A stretch of DNA of 64,000 nucleotides, taken from positions 1-64,000 of the forward strand of contig JALHNI010000016.1 of the NCBI GenBank assembly GCA_022843605.1. The letters run 5' to 3'. Source of the stretch: Bryobacter sp. (lineage in GTDB: Bacteria > Acidobacteriota > Terriglobia > Bryobacterales > Bryobacteraceae). Each line of letters opens with the position of its first letter. The first letter of the stretch is position 1. This document shows, one piece after another, positions 31,971-39,228 of this stretch. The translations under genes and the position numbers were made by a program. The notes beneath the pieces were generated by a model. It did not search any database and was not told where the DNA came from. It worked only from the letters and a program-made list of their open reading frames with translations.

Positions 31971-33004
31971 ATCACCCGCGCCTCAATCAGGCACATCGGC
32001 GACTTGGTCGGCGTAATGCGTTCCAGCATGAGTCCCGCGGCACAAAGGAGCTCACGAAACTCCTGCTCCGTACGTTCCTTGCCGCCCGGTGTGGCCACCA
32101 GCATCTCGATGTCCAGCACCTTGGCCGGCGAAGGTTCATCGCCCTCCGGCACCACCATTTCGTAAAGAAAGACGCGCCCTTCCGGCTGCTCCTCCAGTTG
32201 CTTTCGCACCAGCGACAGAATCCGGATGCAGCGTTCGTCGTCCCAATCGTGAAGGATGTGCTTCATCAGGTAGGCATCGCAACCAGCGGGCACGGCGTTA
32301 AAAAAGCTGCCGCACTCTTTGGTGACGCGGTCTTCGAGTCCGGCCAGATTCCCTGTCGCGTCCACGCCCTGCATCACCTCGGGCAAGTCATAAAGCACGC
32401 CTTGCAACCGGGGATTCGCCTCCAGAATGGTCGCGAGAATCACTCCGTGGCCGCCCCCGACATCGGCCAGGCGCGTAAACCGCGAAAAGTCGTAGGCCTC
32501 CACCAGGGCCTCGCCACTGATCGCGGAGAAATCCGTCATCGCCCGATGAAAGCGCTGTGCCTGATCCGGAATCTCCTTAAAGAGGTCAAACACCGGCTTG
32601 CCGAAGGCCTTCGTTACGCCATCGCCGCCTGTGCGCAGGCAATGGATCATGTTCTCGTAAGCCCGCACGATCCACGGGTCGGACCGCATCATGGCCATGT
32701 ACCGCATCGAGTTCGGCGCGTCACTGCGCAACATCTGCCCCACCTCGGTCAGGACGAATCGCCTGGGCTGCGGCTCGCCAAAGATGCCCACACTCGCCAG
32801 CATCCGCATCACGCGATACAGGCTGGGCGAGTGCGTACTGCTGCGCGCGGCCAGGTCTTCCACGCTGGTGGGTTCGGCGCCCATGTAGTCGGCAATGCCC
32901 AGTTCGGCCACTGCGGAGAGGGTGAAGGACATAACCTTGCCAAAAAGTAACTGCATAATTTGGGCTTCGGGGGGAAGGGCGGAGGCGGTGAGCGTAGTAG
33001 TCAT
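31967..33004 (-). CDS. SAM-dependent O-methyltransferase (acetylserotonin/small-molecule OMT type)
   Basis: 345 residues with the two-part layout of plant-type and polyketide O-methyltransferases. The N-terminal winged-helix dimerisation domain is LGIADYMGAEPTSVEDLAAR plus SPSLYRVMRMLASVGIF. The Rossmann domain has the SAM motif LADVGGGHGVILATIL, the acidic VLYDLPEVMQGV and the catalytic-region motif LMKHILHDWDDERCIRIL, where the His is the usual general base. AGGAA five bases before the ATG supports the start. Substrate unknown; no biosynthetic neighbours. Confidence 0.9.
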   Translation of the reverse strand: MTTTLTASALPPEAQIMQLLFGKVMSFTLSAVAELGIADYMGAEPTSVEDLAARSSTHSPSLYRVMRMLASVGIFGEPQPRRFVLTEVGQMLRSDAPNSMRYMAMMRSDPWIVRAYENMIHCLRTGGDGVTKAFGKPVFDLFKEIPDQAQRFHRAMTDFSAISGEALVEAYDFSRFTRLADVGGGHGVILATILEANPRLQGVLYDLPEVMQGVDATGNLAGLEDRVTKECGSFFNAVPAGCDAYLMKHILHDWDDERCIRILSLVRKQLEEQPEGRVFLYEMVVPEGDEPSPAKVLDIEMLVATPGGKERTEQEFRELLCAAGLMLERITPTKSPMCLIEARVI

Positions 33005-33083
33005 TGTCGTTCCTGAATAGTTACGCGCGAAGCCCCCCGATGTTGGATCACGTGTGCATTAATTTTTTGCGACACTGAAGTTC

Positions 33084-33431
33084 ATGGCCAAAATCGATTG
33101 GAGCTATCACCGCGCTGGTTGAACCAGCTGCGGCCGAACGCAGGAGTTTCTTGCGTCCCACCGGATCCCCACCGTCCAGCAGGTGGATGCGAAAAAGACC
33201 ACGCTCAAGGCGGCTGAGGCCCTCGCGCTCGCCCGTTCCGCGCAGCAACTCTACGTCGCCAAGGGCAAGAAAGTGGTCCATCTCGATCTCCAGCGCGATC
33301 GCCCCGACGACGAGACGCTGCTGAATCTGATTCTCGGACCCACCGGCAACCTGCGCGCGCCCACCGTCCGGCGCGGCCAAACCCTCATTGTCGGCTTCGA
33401 TGCCGACACCTATGCCGGCGTTCTGACCTAG
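33084..33431 (+). CDS. Candidate selenoprotein: thioredoxin-fold ArsC/Spx-like protein with U-x-x-C motif
   Basis: The ORF track begins only at 33183 (82 aa), but the same frame extends back to an ATG at 33084 through a single TGA at codon 13. With that TGA read as selenocysteine the N-terminus is MAKIDWSYHRAGUTSCGRTQ, placing Sec exactly at the first Cys of a CxxC redox motif, followed by EFLASHRIPTVQQVDAKKT. The strand-UxxC-helix pattern is that of thioredoxin/ArsC-like proteins. A SECIS-like hairpin with a GTT apical loop follows the TGA. Total 115 residues. Role inferred: a thiol/selenol oxidoreductase. Alternatives are a pseudogene or sequencing error. A truncated globin follows nine bases later. 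Confidence 0.75.
33120..33156 (+). promoter_or_regulatory. UGA-Sec codon with bacterial SECIS-like hairpin
   Basis: After TGA (33120-33122) and a 15-base spacer, ACGCAGGA-GTT-TCTTGCGT (33138-33156) folds into an 8-bp stem with one G-T wobble and a three-base loop beginning GT. A G (or GU) at the start of a small apical loop about 16-37 bases after UGA is the usual bacterial SECIS criterion; here the loop G is the 24th base after TGA. Confidence 0.7.
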
Positions 33432-33440
33432 AATCAGAGA

Positions 33441-33818
33441 TTGACCGAAGATCAGATTTACTCCGCCATCGGCGAAGACGGCTTTGCCCGACTCATCGCC
33501 GCCTTTTACCGCCGCATCCCCAGTGACGACATCCTTGGCCCCATGTATCCCGCCGATGATCTCGCCGGAGCCGAGGAGCGCCTCCGCGACTTCCTGGTCG
33601 GCCGTTTCGGTGGCCCCATGCGCTACATCGAGCAGCGCGGCCATCCCCGTCTGCGCATGCGCCACGCGCCCTTCGCCGTCAACGAACGCTCACGCGACCG
33701 TTGGCTGGAACTGATGCTGGCCGCGATGGAAGAAACGAAGTTGCCCGCCGAAGCCCACCAGATTCTGGAAGCCTTCTTCCGGCACACCGCTGACTTCCTC
33801 CGCAACCGGCCGGACTAG
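33441..33818 (+). CDS. Truncated hemoglobin (group II-like globin)
   Basis: 125-residue heme protein of the 2-on-2 globin type. FARLIAAFYRRIPSDDILGP (helix B with Tyr at B10), LRDFLVGRFGGPMRYIEQRGHPRLRMRHAPF (E to F region including the proximal-His candidate), and the Trp-containing helix G (RSRDRWLELMLAAMEE) fit group II truncated hemoglobins. These bind O2 or NO and often serve in peroxide or nitrosative-stress chemistry. The start is a TTG at 33441, nine bases after the selenoprotein stop, so the two are probably co-transcribed. Confidence 0.88.
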   Translation: MTEDQIYSAIGEDGFARLIAAFYRRIPSDDILGPMYPADDLAGAEERLRDFLVGRFGGPMRYIEQRGHPRLRMRHAPFAVNERSRDRWLELMLAAMEETKLPAEAHQILEAFFRHTADFLRNRPD

Positions 33819-33843
33819 CCCTCTGGCACCCTCAACCCTTTCT

Positions 33844-34248
33844 TCAACCAGCTGGCTTCAACCTCGCCATCAGGACATCTAGAGTTTGCTTCCAAGGCCC
33901 GAAGGAATCGCTTTCACGCAGCAGTTCGATCAACTCCGACGGACCCTCGCGTACTCTGGCGAGCGCCGCCGTCGCTAAGGAGTGAAGCGGGGTCAGAATG
34001 ATCTCTTTGCCTTGGATCCACTCCAGGACATAGGCAGGAACATCCTGTACGTACCCGGTTGCCGCGGCGGCAATAATGCTGGCTCCTGCAACAACACGGT
34101 GACATGCGTCTAGCTCGAGGTAAGCACTTGACATTGCCTGACGAAATTCACGCTCCAATAGGAGATCAGGCTCAACTGCATCCTGGAGTTCCAATGCCCA
34201 ATCTGCCGCATAATCGTTTCCGAATGCTGTTACATCCCACATACCCAT
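33844..34248 (-). CDS. DUF4259 domain protein
   Basis: 134 residues starting at the ATG at 34248 (MGMWDVTAFGNDYAADWALE), which matches the opening MGxWGxxxFxNDxAxDW of DUF4259 proteins. The ORF track's additional 23 residues have no support. The rest is helical (RVVAGASIIAAAATGYVQDV, LIELLRESDSF). The family is small, often near toxin-immunity and accessory regions, and its function is unknown. It is the first of a series of minus-strand accessory genes. Confidence 0.82.
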   Translation of the reverse strand: MGMWDVTAFGNDYAADWALELQDAVEPDLLLEREFRQAMSSAYLELDACHRVVAGASIIAAAATGYVQDVPAYVLEWIQGKEIILTPLHSLATAALARVREGPSELIELLRESDSFGPWKQTLDVLMARLKPAG

Positions 34249-34439
34249 AGTCGTGCACCTGCGCTGGCTCAACGATCCAATCACTCTCTCCCATCGTACC
34301 CTTTGTCCGAGCGTCACCCCGACGCTCTAACCCCACTTTTGCCTCTCCTTACCCCGTACTTCCGACTGGCTCCTCCGTCCGAGTGTCAGACACTCTGGAA
34401 TCTCCTCCGGCATCTGTCCTTTGACATCTCCTTCGCATC

Positions 34440-34913
34440 TCATCTCATCCTGTCGAAGTGATTAGCGCCAGTAGCAACACGGTCCTCAAGCAAATCTGAG
34501 GCCCATACTGCGATGAACTCCAAACCCTCGTACTCTTTGGACAGTTTTCCAATTCGAGAATAAACTGATCCATCCCAGATCTCCCAGTCATCGTGACTAC
34601 CCTCTTCTGGAAAACGCATCAATGCTCTCAAAGACCTTCGAAACCTTGGAAATTGAAAATCACACACGGCCGACGATCCTATTTTCCGCCAAAACCCCAA
34701 GCGTACCGCAACGTTGAGTCCAACGAACACCGGAGGAAACAGCCTGGGAGCGGCAAGCACATCGGCCAGATTAGACGATCCATCATCAGTTATAGCTTTG
34801 ATCTCGACCAACTTCGACATTTCTGGATGGTTAAACAGATAACGCGCATATCCGAACTTCCCGTTCGGTAGTTGAAACGAATACACATCTCCGATCTTCA
34901 CTCCAATCCGCAT
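34440..34913 (-). CDS. Imm26-like immunity protein
   Basis: 157-residue cytoplasmic protein. The opening VKIGDVYSFQLPNGKFGYAR plus the strand-rich body resembles the Imm26 family of polymorphic-toxin immunity proteins (GDVFxIPLxDGxxxYGR-type start). A later segment DDWEIWDGSVYSRIGKLSKE is also typical. No adjacent toxin gene is visible, so it may be an orphan immunity gene protecting against toxins of neighbours. Codon usage here is less GC-rich than in the surrounding core genes, consistent with acquisition. Confidence 0.7.
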   Translation of the reverse strand: MRIGVKIGDVYSFQLPNGKFGYARYLFNHPEMSKLVEIKAITDDGSSNLADVLAAPRLFPPVFVGLNVAVRLGFWRKIGSSAVCDFQFPRFRRSLRALMRFPEEGSHDDWEIWDGSVYSRIGKLSKEYEGLEFIAVWASDLLEDRVATGANHFDRMR

Positions 34914-35040
34914 TGCTACCTAATCCTTTCGTCAAGCTCGATCGCTCCTTTGTTAAAGGTCGTTCTTGTCGGAAATGCCGTTTCTTATGTTCAGGAGGTT
35001 CGTCGACCCTCCCCCTCAATAAAGTATCCCAGCTCTGCGT

Positions 35041-35063
35041 CTGGCACCAAGATCTGTTCTTAG
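35041..35063 (+). repeat. TGGCACC-core dispersed repeat, copy at 35.0 kb
   Basis: GTCTGGCACCAAGATCTGTTCTTA. It lies between the Imm26-like gene start and the next gene's stop, which it overlaps. Confidence 0.55.
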
Positions 35064-35707
35064 CGATAGGCGGGCAAAAGCTTTCTGATCCGCTTCGCAG
35101 CCTCGCCAAGTTCCACCGAATCAATTTCTGACCTCAACCCGTCTCGTAGTCTGATGACGACATTCCTACGGCGTGTGAGATAGTCGGGATTGGCCAAAGC
35201 AGCAACGGCACAATCTGCGCCCTCGCGATCTGTCGAGAGTTCAAAGTCCTGAACATCGCCGAGGTAGCGAACCTCCTTTTCCCCCTCAAGGTGGGCAATC
35301 CATAAGCCGAACTGGCGCAAAGCCTTGTAAGCGGTAAAGACAACAGCGCGCTCCTTTGGCGCATAGAGTGGAGACTGGAGAATCGAGAGGTTTCGCGCTG
35401 GCATTGGCAGATCTTCCGGCTCCACGACGATTTTGAACGTTCGCGCTTTCCGACTGGCCAGGCAGATCTCAGTTCTCTTCGGGTGGCCATCACCGCGCCG
35501 TGAAGTTACATGGACGAACAACCACTTATCCGAATTGGGCCCCGGACTGAGATCAGAAGAGTCGTCTCCAAAAGAAAACAGTTCGCGAGTGCGGCCGCTG
35601 GAAATGATGACTTCGGCGGGAAGCGGAAACTCCCGTTCAGGAGCCTCGGATAGCATGAAGCCCAAAGAAACGAACCCAAGGCATGCGACAAGGATCATCC
35701 TGGTCAT
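35060..35707 (-). CDS. Exported hypothetical protein of the accessory island
   Basis: 215 residues from the ATG at 35707, with a GGAGGGCGGA stretch upstream and a signal peptide or lone membrane anchor (MTRMILVACLGFVSLGFMLS). The mature part is strand-rich (KWLFVHVTSRRGDG, ERAVVFTAYKALRQFGLWIA, EKEVRYLGDVQDFELS), possibly a partial beta-propeller. The C-terminus has a helical RLRDGLRSEIDSVELGEAAK. I do not recognise the family. Flanked on both sides by the TGGCACC repeat. Confidence 0.65.
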   Translation of the reverse strand: MTRMILVACLGFVSLGFMLSEAPEREFPLPAEVIISSGRTRELFSFGDDSSDLSPGPNSDKWLFVHVTSRRGDGHPKRTEICLASRKARTFKIVVEPEDLPMPARNLSILQSPLYAPKERAVVFTAYKALRQFGLWIAHLEGEKEVRYLGDVQDFELSTDREGADCAVAALANPDYLTRRRNVVIRLRDGLRSEIDSVELGEAAKRIRKLLPAYR

Positions 35708-35780
35708 CTTATCCGCCCTCCCCGCTGGACGAACTGAGCGCCGCCATGATGAAAACATGTCAAGTCTCTCGGCGCCCTGT

Positions 35781-35803
35781 CTGGCACCAAGACCTGTTGC
35801 TCC
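35781..35803 (+). repeat. TGGCACC-core dispersed repeat, copy at 35.8 kb
   Basis: GTCTGGCACCAAGACCTGTTGCT, 14 of the first 15 bases identical to the 35.0-kb copy. It lies in the gap between the start of the exported hypothetical and the stop of the duplicated membrane protein. Confidence 0.55.
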
Positions 35804-35824
35804 CAAGATCTCCCCCGATCAAAT

Positions 35825-36322
35825 CTACCGGGCATAATACTGGATCACAATTTGGCGAACAAAATGCCACAATAGGTTCAGATATACACTCAGTAGCACC
35901 AACCGGGATGCCCAGAAAGTAGTCCGCTCTGAGTCTGGAGTATACCCGCCAATCCCCCAAAGTCCAAGCCTGTCTCCAATGCCTTTCGTATCACGTTCAA
36001 TGAAGAAGGCTGCTAGCCCAAACACAAGCAACAGTAGAGCAGCCGGAGGTGAGCCGAAAAGATCATAGTCAACAGTCTCATAGTCGTGCAATATTCCGGC
36101 GCTCTCTGGCACCAAGCTCTTGTTCATAGCAGCCGCACAAAAGTGCCATAGAACCCCAAGGTACACCGCAATCAAGTAACAACGAACCGCCCAGCGATTA
36201 AAGGCCTCTGACCCTGCAGACCGCCCAGCAAGACCCCAAAGTTGAAGTTTGTCAAAGGCTCCCTTCGTATCACGCTCGACGAAGAACCCGATCAGGCCAA
36301 AAAGTAGTGCAGATGTGGCCAC
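35825..36322 (-). CDS. Four-helix membrane protein made of two tandem homologous halves
   Basis: 165 residues. The first half (ALLFGLIGFFVERDTKGAFD ... FNRWAVRCYLIAVYLGVLWHF) and the second (LLLLVFGLAAFFIERDTKGIGD ... TFWASRLVLLSVYLNLLWHF) align across about 60 residues, including the identical ERDTKG and LWHF. Each half contributes two membrane helices, so it arose by internal duplication. The ORF track reads the start as a GTG-type codon; the true N-terminus is uncertain. Function unknown. Confidence 0.65.
   Translation of the reverse strand: MATSALLFGLIGFFVERDTKGAFDKLQLWGLAGRSAGSEAFNRWAVRCYLIAVYLGVLWHFCAAAMNKSLVPESAGILHDYETVDYDLFGSPPAALLLLVFGLAAFFIERDTKGIGDRLGLWGIGGYTPDSERTTFWASRLVLLSVYLNLLWHFVRQIVIQYYAR
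36106..36128 (+). repeat. TGGCACC-core dispersed repeat inside the duplicated membrane-protein gene
   Basis: CTCTGGCACCAAGCTCTTGTTCAT, here within coding sequence (the linker between the two halves, MNKSLVPES). Confidence 0.45.
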
Positions 36323-36332
36323 CTAGGGCTCA

Positions 36333-36785
36333 CTAAAGGGATCGTAGTCGCGAAGTCTCATGGTCTCGGGGTGCATCCCGTCGTGGCCGCAGTAACGGCA
36401 GTTCCGGTTGTGCCAAGAAGTAGGCCCCACCGTAGTTCATTCCGGGAGGCGAAATCATAACGGCGTAGGTAGAGCTGTCTGGAGAAAAACCTATGCTGGC
36501 GCCAAATGACCAGAAATCAAGGGCAAACGCAGTACCGATACGCTCAAACTGAGAGGAGTTGGGGGCGTCGCTAAAGACGAAACTCACCGCCACGCCTGCA
36601 GAATACCCAAAATTAAGTCGGTGCCAGACACCACGCCCGTGCGTAGGCAACCGAATAGCCCCCTTTCCATTCCCGAACTGGATCCTGGAAAAGCCGATCG
36701 TCAGTAATAACGCCCGCCAGAAACCCGGCGATCCCATTAAGCCCGTTGGTGCCAGACGCTCTGGCAATGGTTCAGGGCTCGTCAA
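36333..36785 (-). CDS. Hypothetical protein, possibly a fragment
   Basis: The middle of this frame reads as real protein (NFGYSAGVAVSFVFSDAPNS, ALDFWSFGASIGFSPDSS, MISPPGMNYGGAYFLAQPEL), suggesting a beta-rich secreted domain. The first 50 residues contain two TGGCACC repeat copies on the minus strand (near 36621 and 36750) and look non-coding. The gene may have lost its original 5' end to repeat insertion. It starts 14 bases inside the upstream gene. Confidence 0.35.
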   Translation of the reverse strand: MTSPEPLPERLAPTGLMGSPGFWRALLLTIGFSRIQFGNGKGAIRLPTHGRGVWHRLNFGYSAGVAVSFVFSDAPNSSQFERIGTAFALDFWSFGASIGFSPDSSTYAVMISPPGMNYGGAYFLAQPELPLLRPRRDAPRDHETSRLRSL

Positions 36786-37350
36786 TTCGGCGAAGCCCCT
36801 CCTGGGCGAAGCTTAAGGTCATACCGGAAGACGCGACGGTCGACAGCAGAAAATGCCTCGTCCTCGGGTCTCTGATCCTCGAGATAGTATAAATTACCGC
36901 AACGTAATCGCGCATTTCTATTGGCGAAAGAGCCGCCTTCATAAGAGCGTCGCTGGCATTCGAGCCAATCTGAATCAGTGCCGAGACGCATGGGAGCCGC
37001 TCTTCGATGACCGCGGGTGCCTTTATCCAGGTGTTCACATCCCGAAAGCGCGATATGCTGATATTTCTAATGAGAAACGGTATTGCCTCGCGAGTCCTTA
37101 GTCTGGCGAAGACGTCGGACAATCCGATCCTTAGTTGTCGCTCGTCGACGCCCTTGGGAGCCGTATTTGTCCATTGTAGTAATATCGGAAGACAGGCGTC
37201 GCCGCACGATACTAGCCTCACAACAGTGGCGTCTCTAGTGTCAGGATGCGCCAGATCGCGCGCAACCTCATCATTAGGCGGCTCCTGTCCTTGAATAGCC
37301 ATGATGCAAGCCAGTGTTACGAGCAGAATTTGAGAAAGAGTCTTAATCAT
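36772..37350 (-). CDS. Exported HEAT-like helical hypothetical protein
   Basis: 192 residues with a clear signal peptide (MIKTLSQILLVTLACIMAIQGQ). The mature protein is a series of helix pairs resembling HEAT repeats (DVFARLRTREAIPFLIRNIS, PCVSALIQIGSNASDALMKA, AVIYTISRIRDPRTRHFLL). Such repeats mediate protein-protein contacts. Family and partner unknown. It is the first gene of the minus-strand accessory series 33.8-37.4 kb. Confidence 0.65.
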   Translation of the reverse strand: MIKTLSQILLVTLACIMAIQGQEPPNDEVARDLAHPDTRDATVVRLVSCGDACLPILLQWTNTAPKGVDERQLRIGLSDVFARLRTREAIPFLIRNISISRFRDVNTWIKAPAVIEERLPCVSALIQIGSNASDALMKAALSPIEMRDYVAVIYTISRIRDPRTRHFLLSTVASSGMTLSFAQEGLRRIDEP

Positions 37351-37468
37351 ATATTCACTTCTTGCTCATCGCAAGGTTACCGCCGGACCCCGAGAAACTT
37401 AGTGACCAGGTAACCGAGCATGTGACCCTACTTGATTTGATTAGCTTCTATTACTGCCCAGCCGACTG

Positions 37469-37491
37469 TTTGGCACCAAACGCTATTCAAT
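37469..37491 (+). repeat. TGGCACC-core dispersed repeat, copy at 37.5 kb
   Basis: GTTTGGCACCAAACGCTATTCAA, marking the right edge of the accessory island just before the conserved gene ending at 37510. Confidence 0.45.
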
Positions 37492-37509
37492 ACCAACTCT
37501 CCAGCAGCC

Positions 37510-38946
37510 CTAGCTTTTTTCGCGCCACCCGAAGAACCGGCGCTTCTTAATCACCTCAGCGATCTCCGGCGGCACCATCTGCTCCCAACTGTTGTCCTGA
37601 TCCTTAATCCGCCGTAGAACGTCGCGCGAGAAGATATGCAGCACGCTCCGGTCGAAGTTATTCAAACCGCGAATGCGGCCGCGCTCGATTAGATGGCGGT
37701 AGAGGTTCTTCAGTTCCTCCGGCATATGAATGTTGTCCGCCGTAATCAGCTCTCCGTCGGCTTCCAGCAGCGGATAGACGTAGAGCCGCAGATCGCGCGT
37801 AAAGAGGCGCCCAAAGGCCTCCAGAATTCCGCCCTCCAGGCCCTTGTAGTAATCCTCGGTAAACAGGTCGCGGACGCTTTGCGCGCCCATCGTCACGGCA
37901 ATCGGCTCGTTCGTATAGCGGCCCAGATAGGCCGCCAACCGGTAGTATTCGAAGTAGTCCGAGATCAGCACGGTCTTTCCGGCCGTCGAAAGCAGGTCCG
38001 CGCGGGCCAAAAAGTCCCGCAGGTCGATATCGGTGCCGTCTGACAGCAGATTCCGCATGGTAATCTCCATCAGTTCCACCACTTCTTTGCCGTTGACCTC
38101 GGGCTCCTGGGAGAACTGCTCCCGCGCACTCTCAATCATGTCGATATTCACTTTGGTCACCGGCCGGAAGCTGCCGCGTTCCACCAGGATCGGCCGCTTG
38201 CGCAGCACTTCCGCCGGCTGCAGCACTTCCCCTTTCGGCCCGAACATCGCCGCGCCGCTCAACCCGAGTTGCACCAACTTCAGGCTCATCACCCGGTTGT
38301 CCACCCGCCGGAACTCGATGCCCGAAAAATCGATCATGTCGATTTCGATACGGTCCGTCGTAAGGTTGTCGAGCAACGACTCCATCATGAGATTCGGCGT
38401 GTGGTGCAGGAAGAATGCCGCATAAAGCAGGTTCACGCCCAGAATGCCCAGGGCCTCCTGCTGCAGCGGATTCTCCTTGTCCAGCATGCGCATGTGCAGG
38501 ATGATCGTGTTGTCGGCATCCCCCGGAAACGCCTGGTACTTCACGCCCATCCAACCGTGGCATTCGTTCGTGCCCTTGAAGTTCATCGCCGACACCGTAT
38601 CGGCGAAGGTGAAGAACGCCGTAGCATCTCCTCGCGACACGCCCAGCCGCTCTACGTTCAGGCTGTGCTCATAGTCCAGCATCCGCTCCAATCGCTCGCG
38701 CGAGACATAGCGTTTGCACTTGCCGTAGATGGCATCGCTCACCGTCATGTCGTAGGCCGAAATCGACTTCGAGATCGTCGCCGCCGCCGCCCCCACCTTA
38801 AAGAACCAACGCGCCACTTCCTGGCCAGCGCCGATCTCCGCAAACGTCCCGTACCGGGCCGGATCCAGGTTGACGCTCAGCGCCTTTTGATGTGTGCTCA
38901 GCCGCTGCCGCTCAGGAGTCAGGTTGGTTCCGGAAGTTGCGCCCAT
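37510..38946 (-). CDS. Conserved cytoplasmic hypothetical protein, 478 aa
   Basis: Large soluble protein with no signal peptide and no membrane segment. It looks like a core gene: GC-rich, even composition, well-formed helices and strands (ARYGTFAEIGAGQEVARWFF, GWMGVKYQAFPGDADNTIIL, LSTAGKTVLISDYFEYYRLA, LRLYVYPLLEADGELI). I recall similar long proteins in several environmental phyla with unreliable database names, so I do not assign a function. The LADFxxxARADLL-like region and ERGRIRGLNNFDRSVLHIFS could belong to a nucleotide-binding fold, but no P-loop is visible. Confidence 0.75.
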   Translation of the reverse strand: MGATSGTNLTPERQRLSTHQKALSVNLDPARYGTFAEIGAGQEVARWFFKVGAAAATISKSISAYDMTVSDAIYGKCKRYVSRERLERMLDYEHSLNVERLGVSRGDATAFFTFADTVSAMNFKGTNECHGWMGVKYQAFPGDADNTIILHMRMLDKENPLQQEALGILGVNLLYAAFFLHHTPNLMMESLLDNLTTDRIEIDMIDFSGIEFRRVDNRVMSLKLVQLGLSGAAMFGPKGEVLQPAEVLRKRPILVERGSFRPVTKVNIDMIESAREQFSQEPEVNGKEVVELMEITMRNLLSDGTDIDLRDFLARADLLSTAGKTVLISDYFEYYRLAAYLGRYTNEPIAVTMGAQSVRDLFTEDYYKGLEGGILEAFGRLFTRDLRLYVYPLLEADGELITADNIHMPEELKNLYRHLIERGRIRGLNNFDRSVLHIFSRDVLRRIKDQDNSWEQMVPPEIAEVIKKRRFFGWREKS

Positions 38947-39228
38947 ATTCTCAGTCTAGCCGCCTCCCCAGGCACCTTTACTTCTCTTCGCATCCTAATT
39001 TGGCCTTGCAAATTGTCTTACTCCCCATCACCCTCTCCATCGTTTGGCGATAGGCCCCACCAGGCGCCAGTCAATCAGCCCCGGCAATGTCATCCCCAGC
39101 GCGGTATCATTCTAGAGCAGACCGAAGCAGCGGCAAACAAATGCCGCAGCCTGTCTGTACGCCTTTCGACATCTGCTGCAGTTTGCTGGCCGCACGTCCG
39201 AACGGCGTGTTAAACCAGAAGAGCAACG

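Noticed and set aside
35041-35803. Sigma-54 promoters at the TGGCACC repeats
   Set aside because: The TGGCAC matches the -24 element, but the TTGC-like element is at the wrong spacing (about eight bases instead of four) and missing from most copies.
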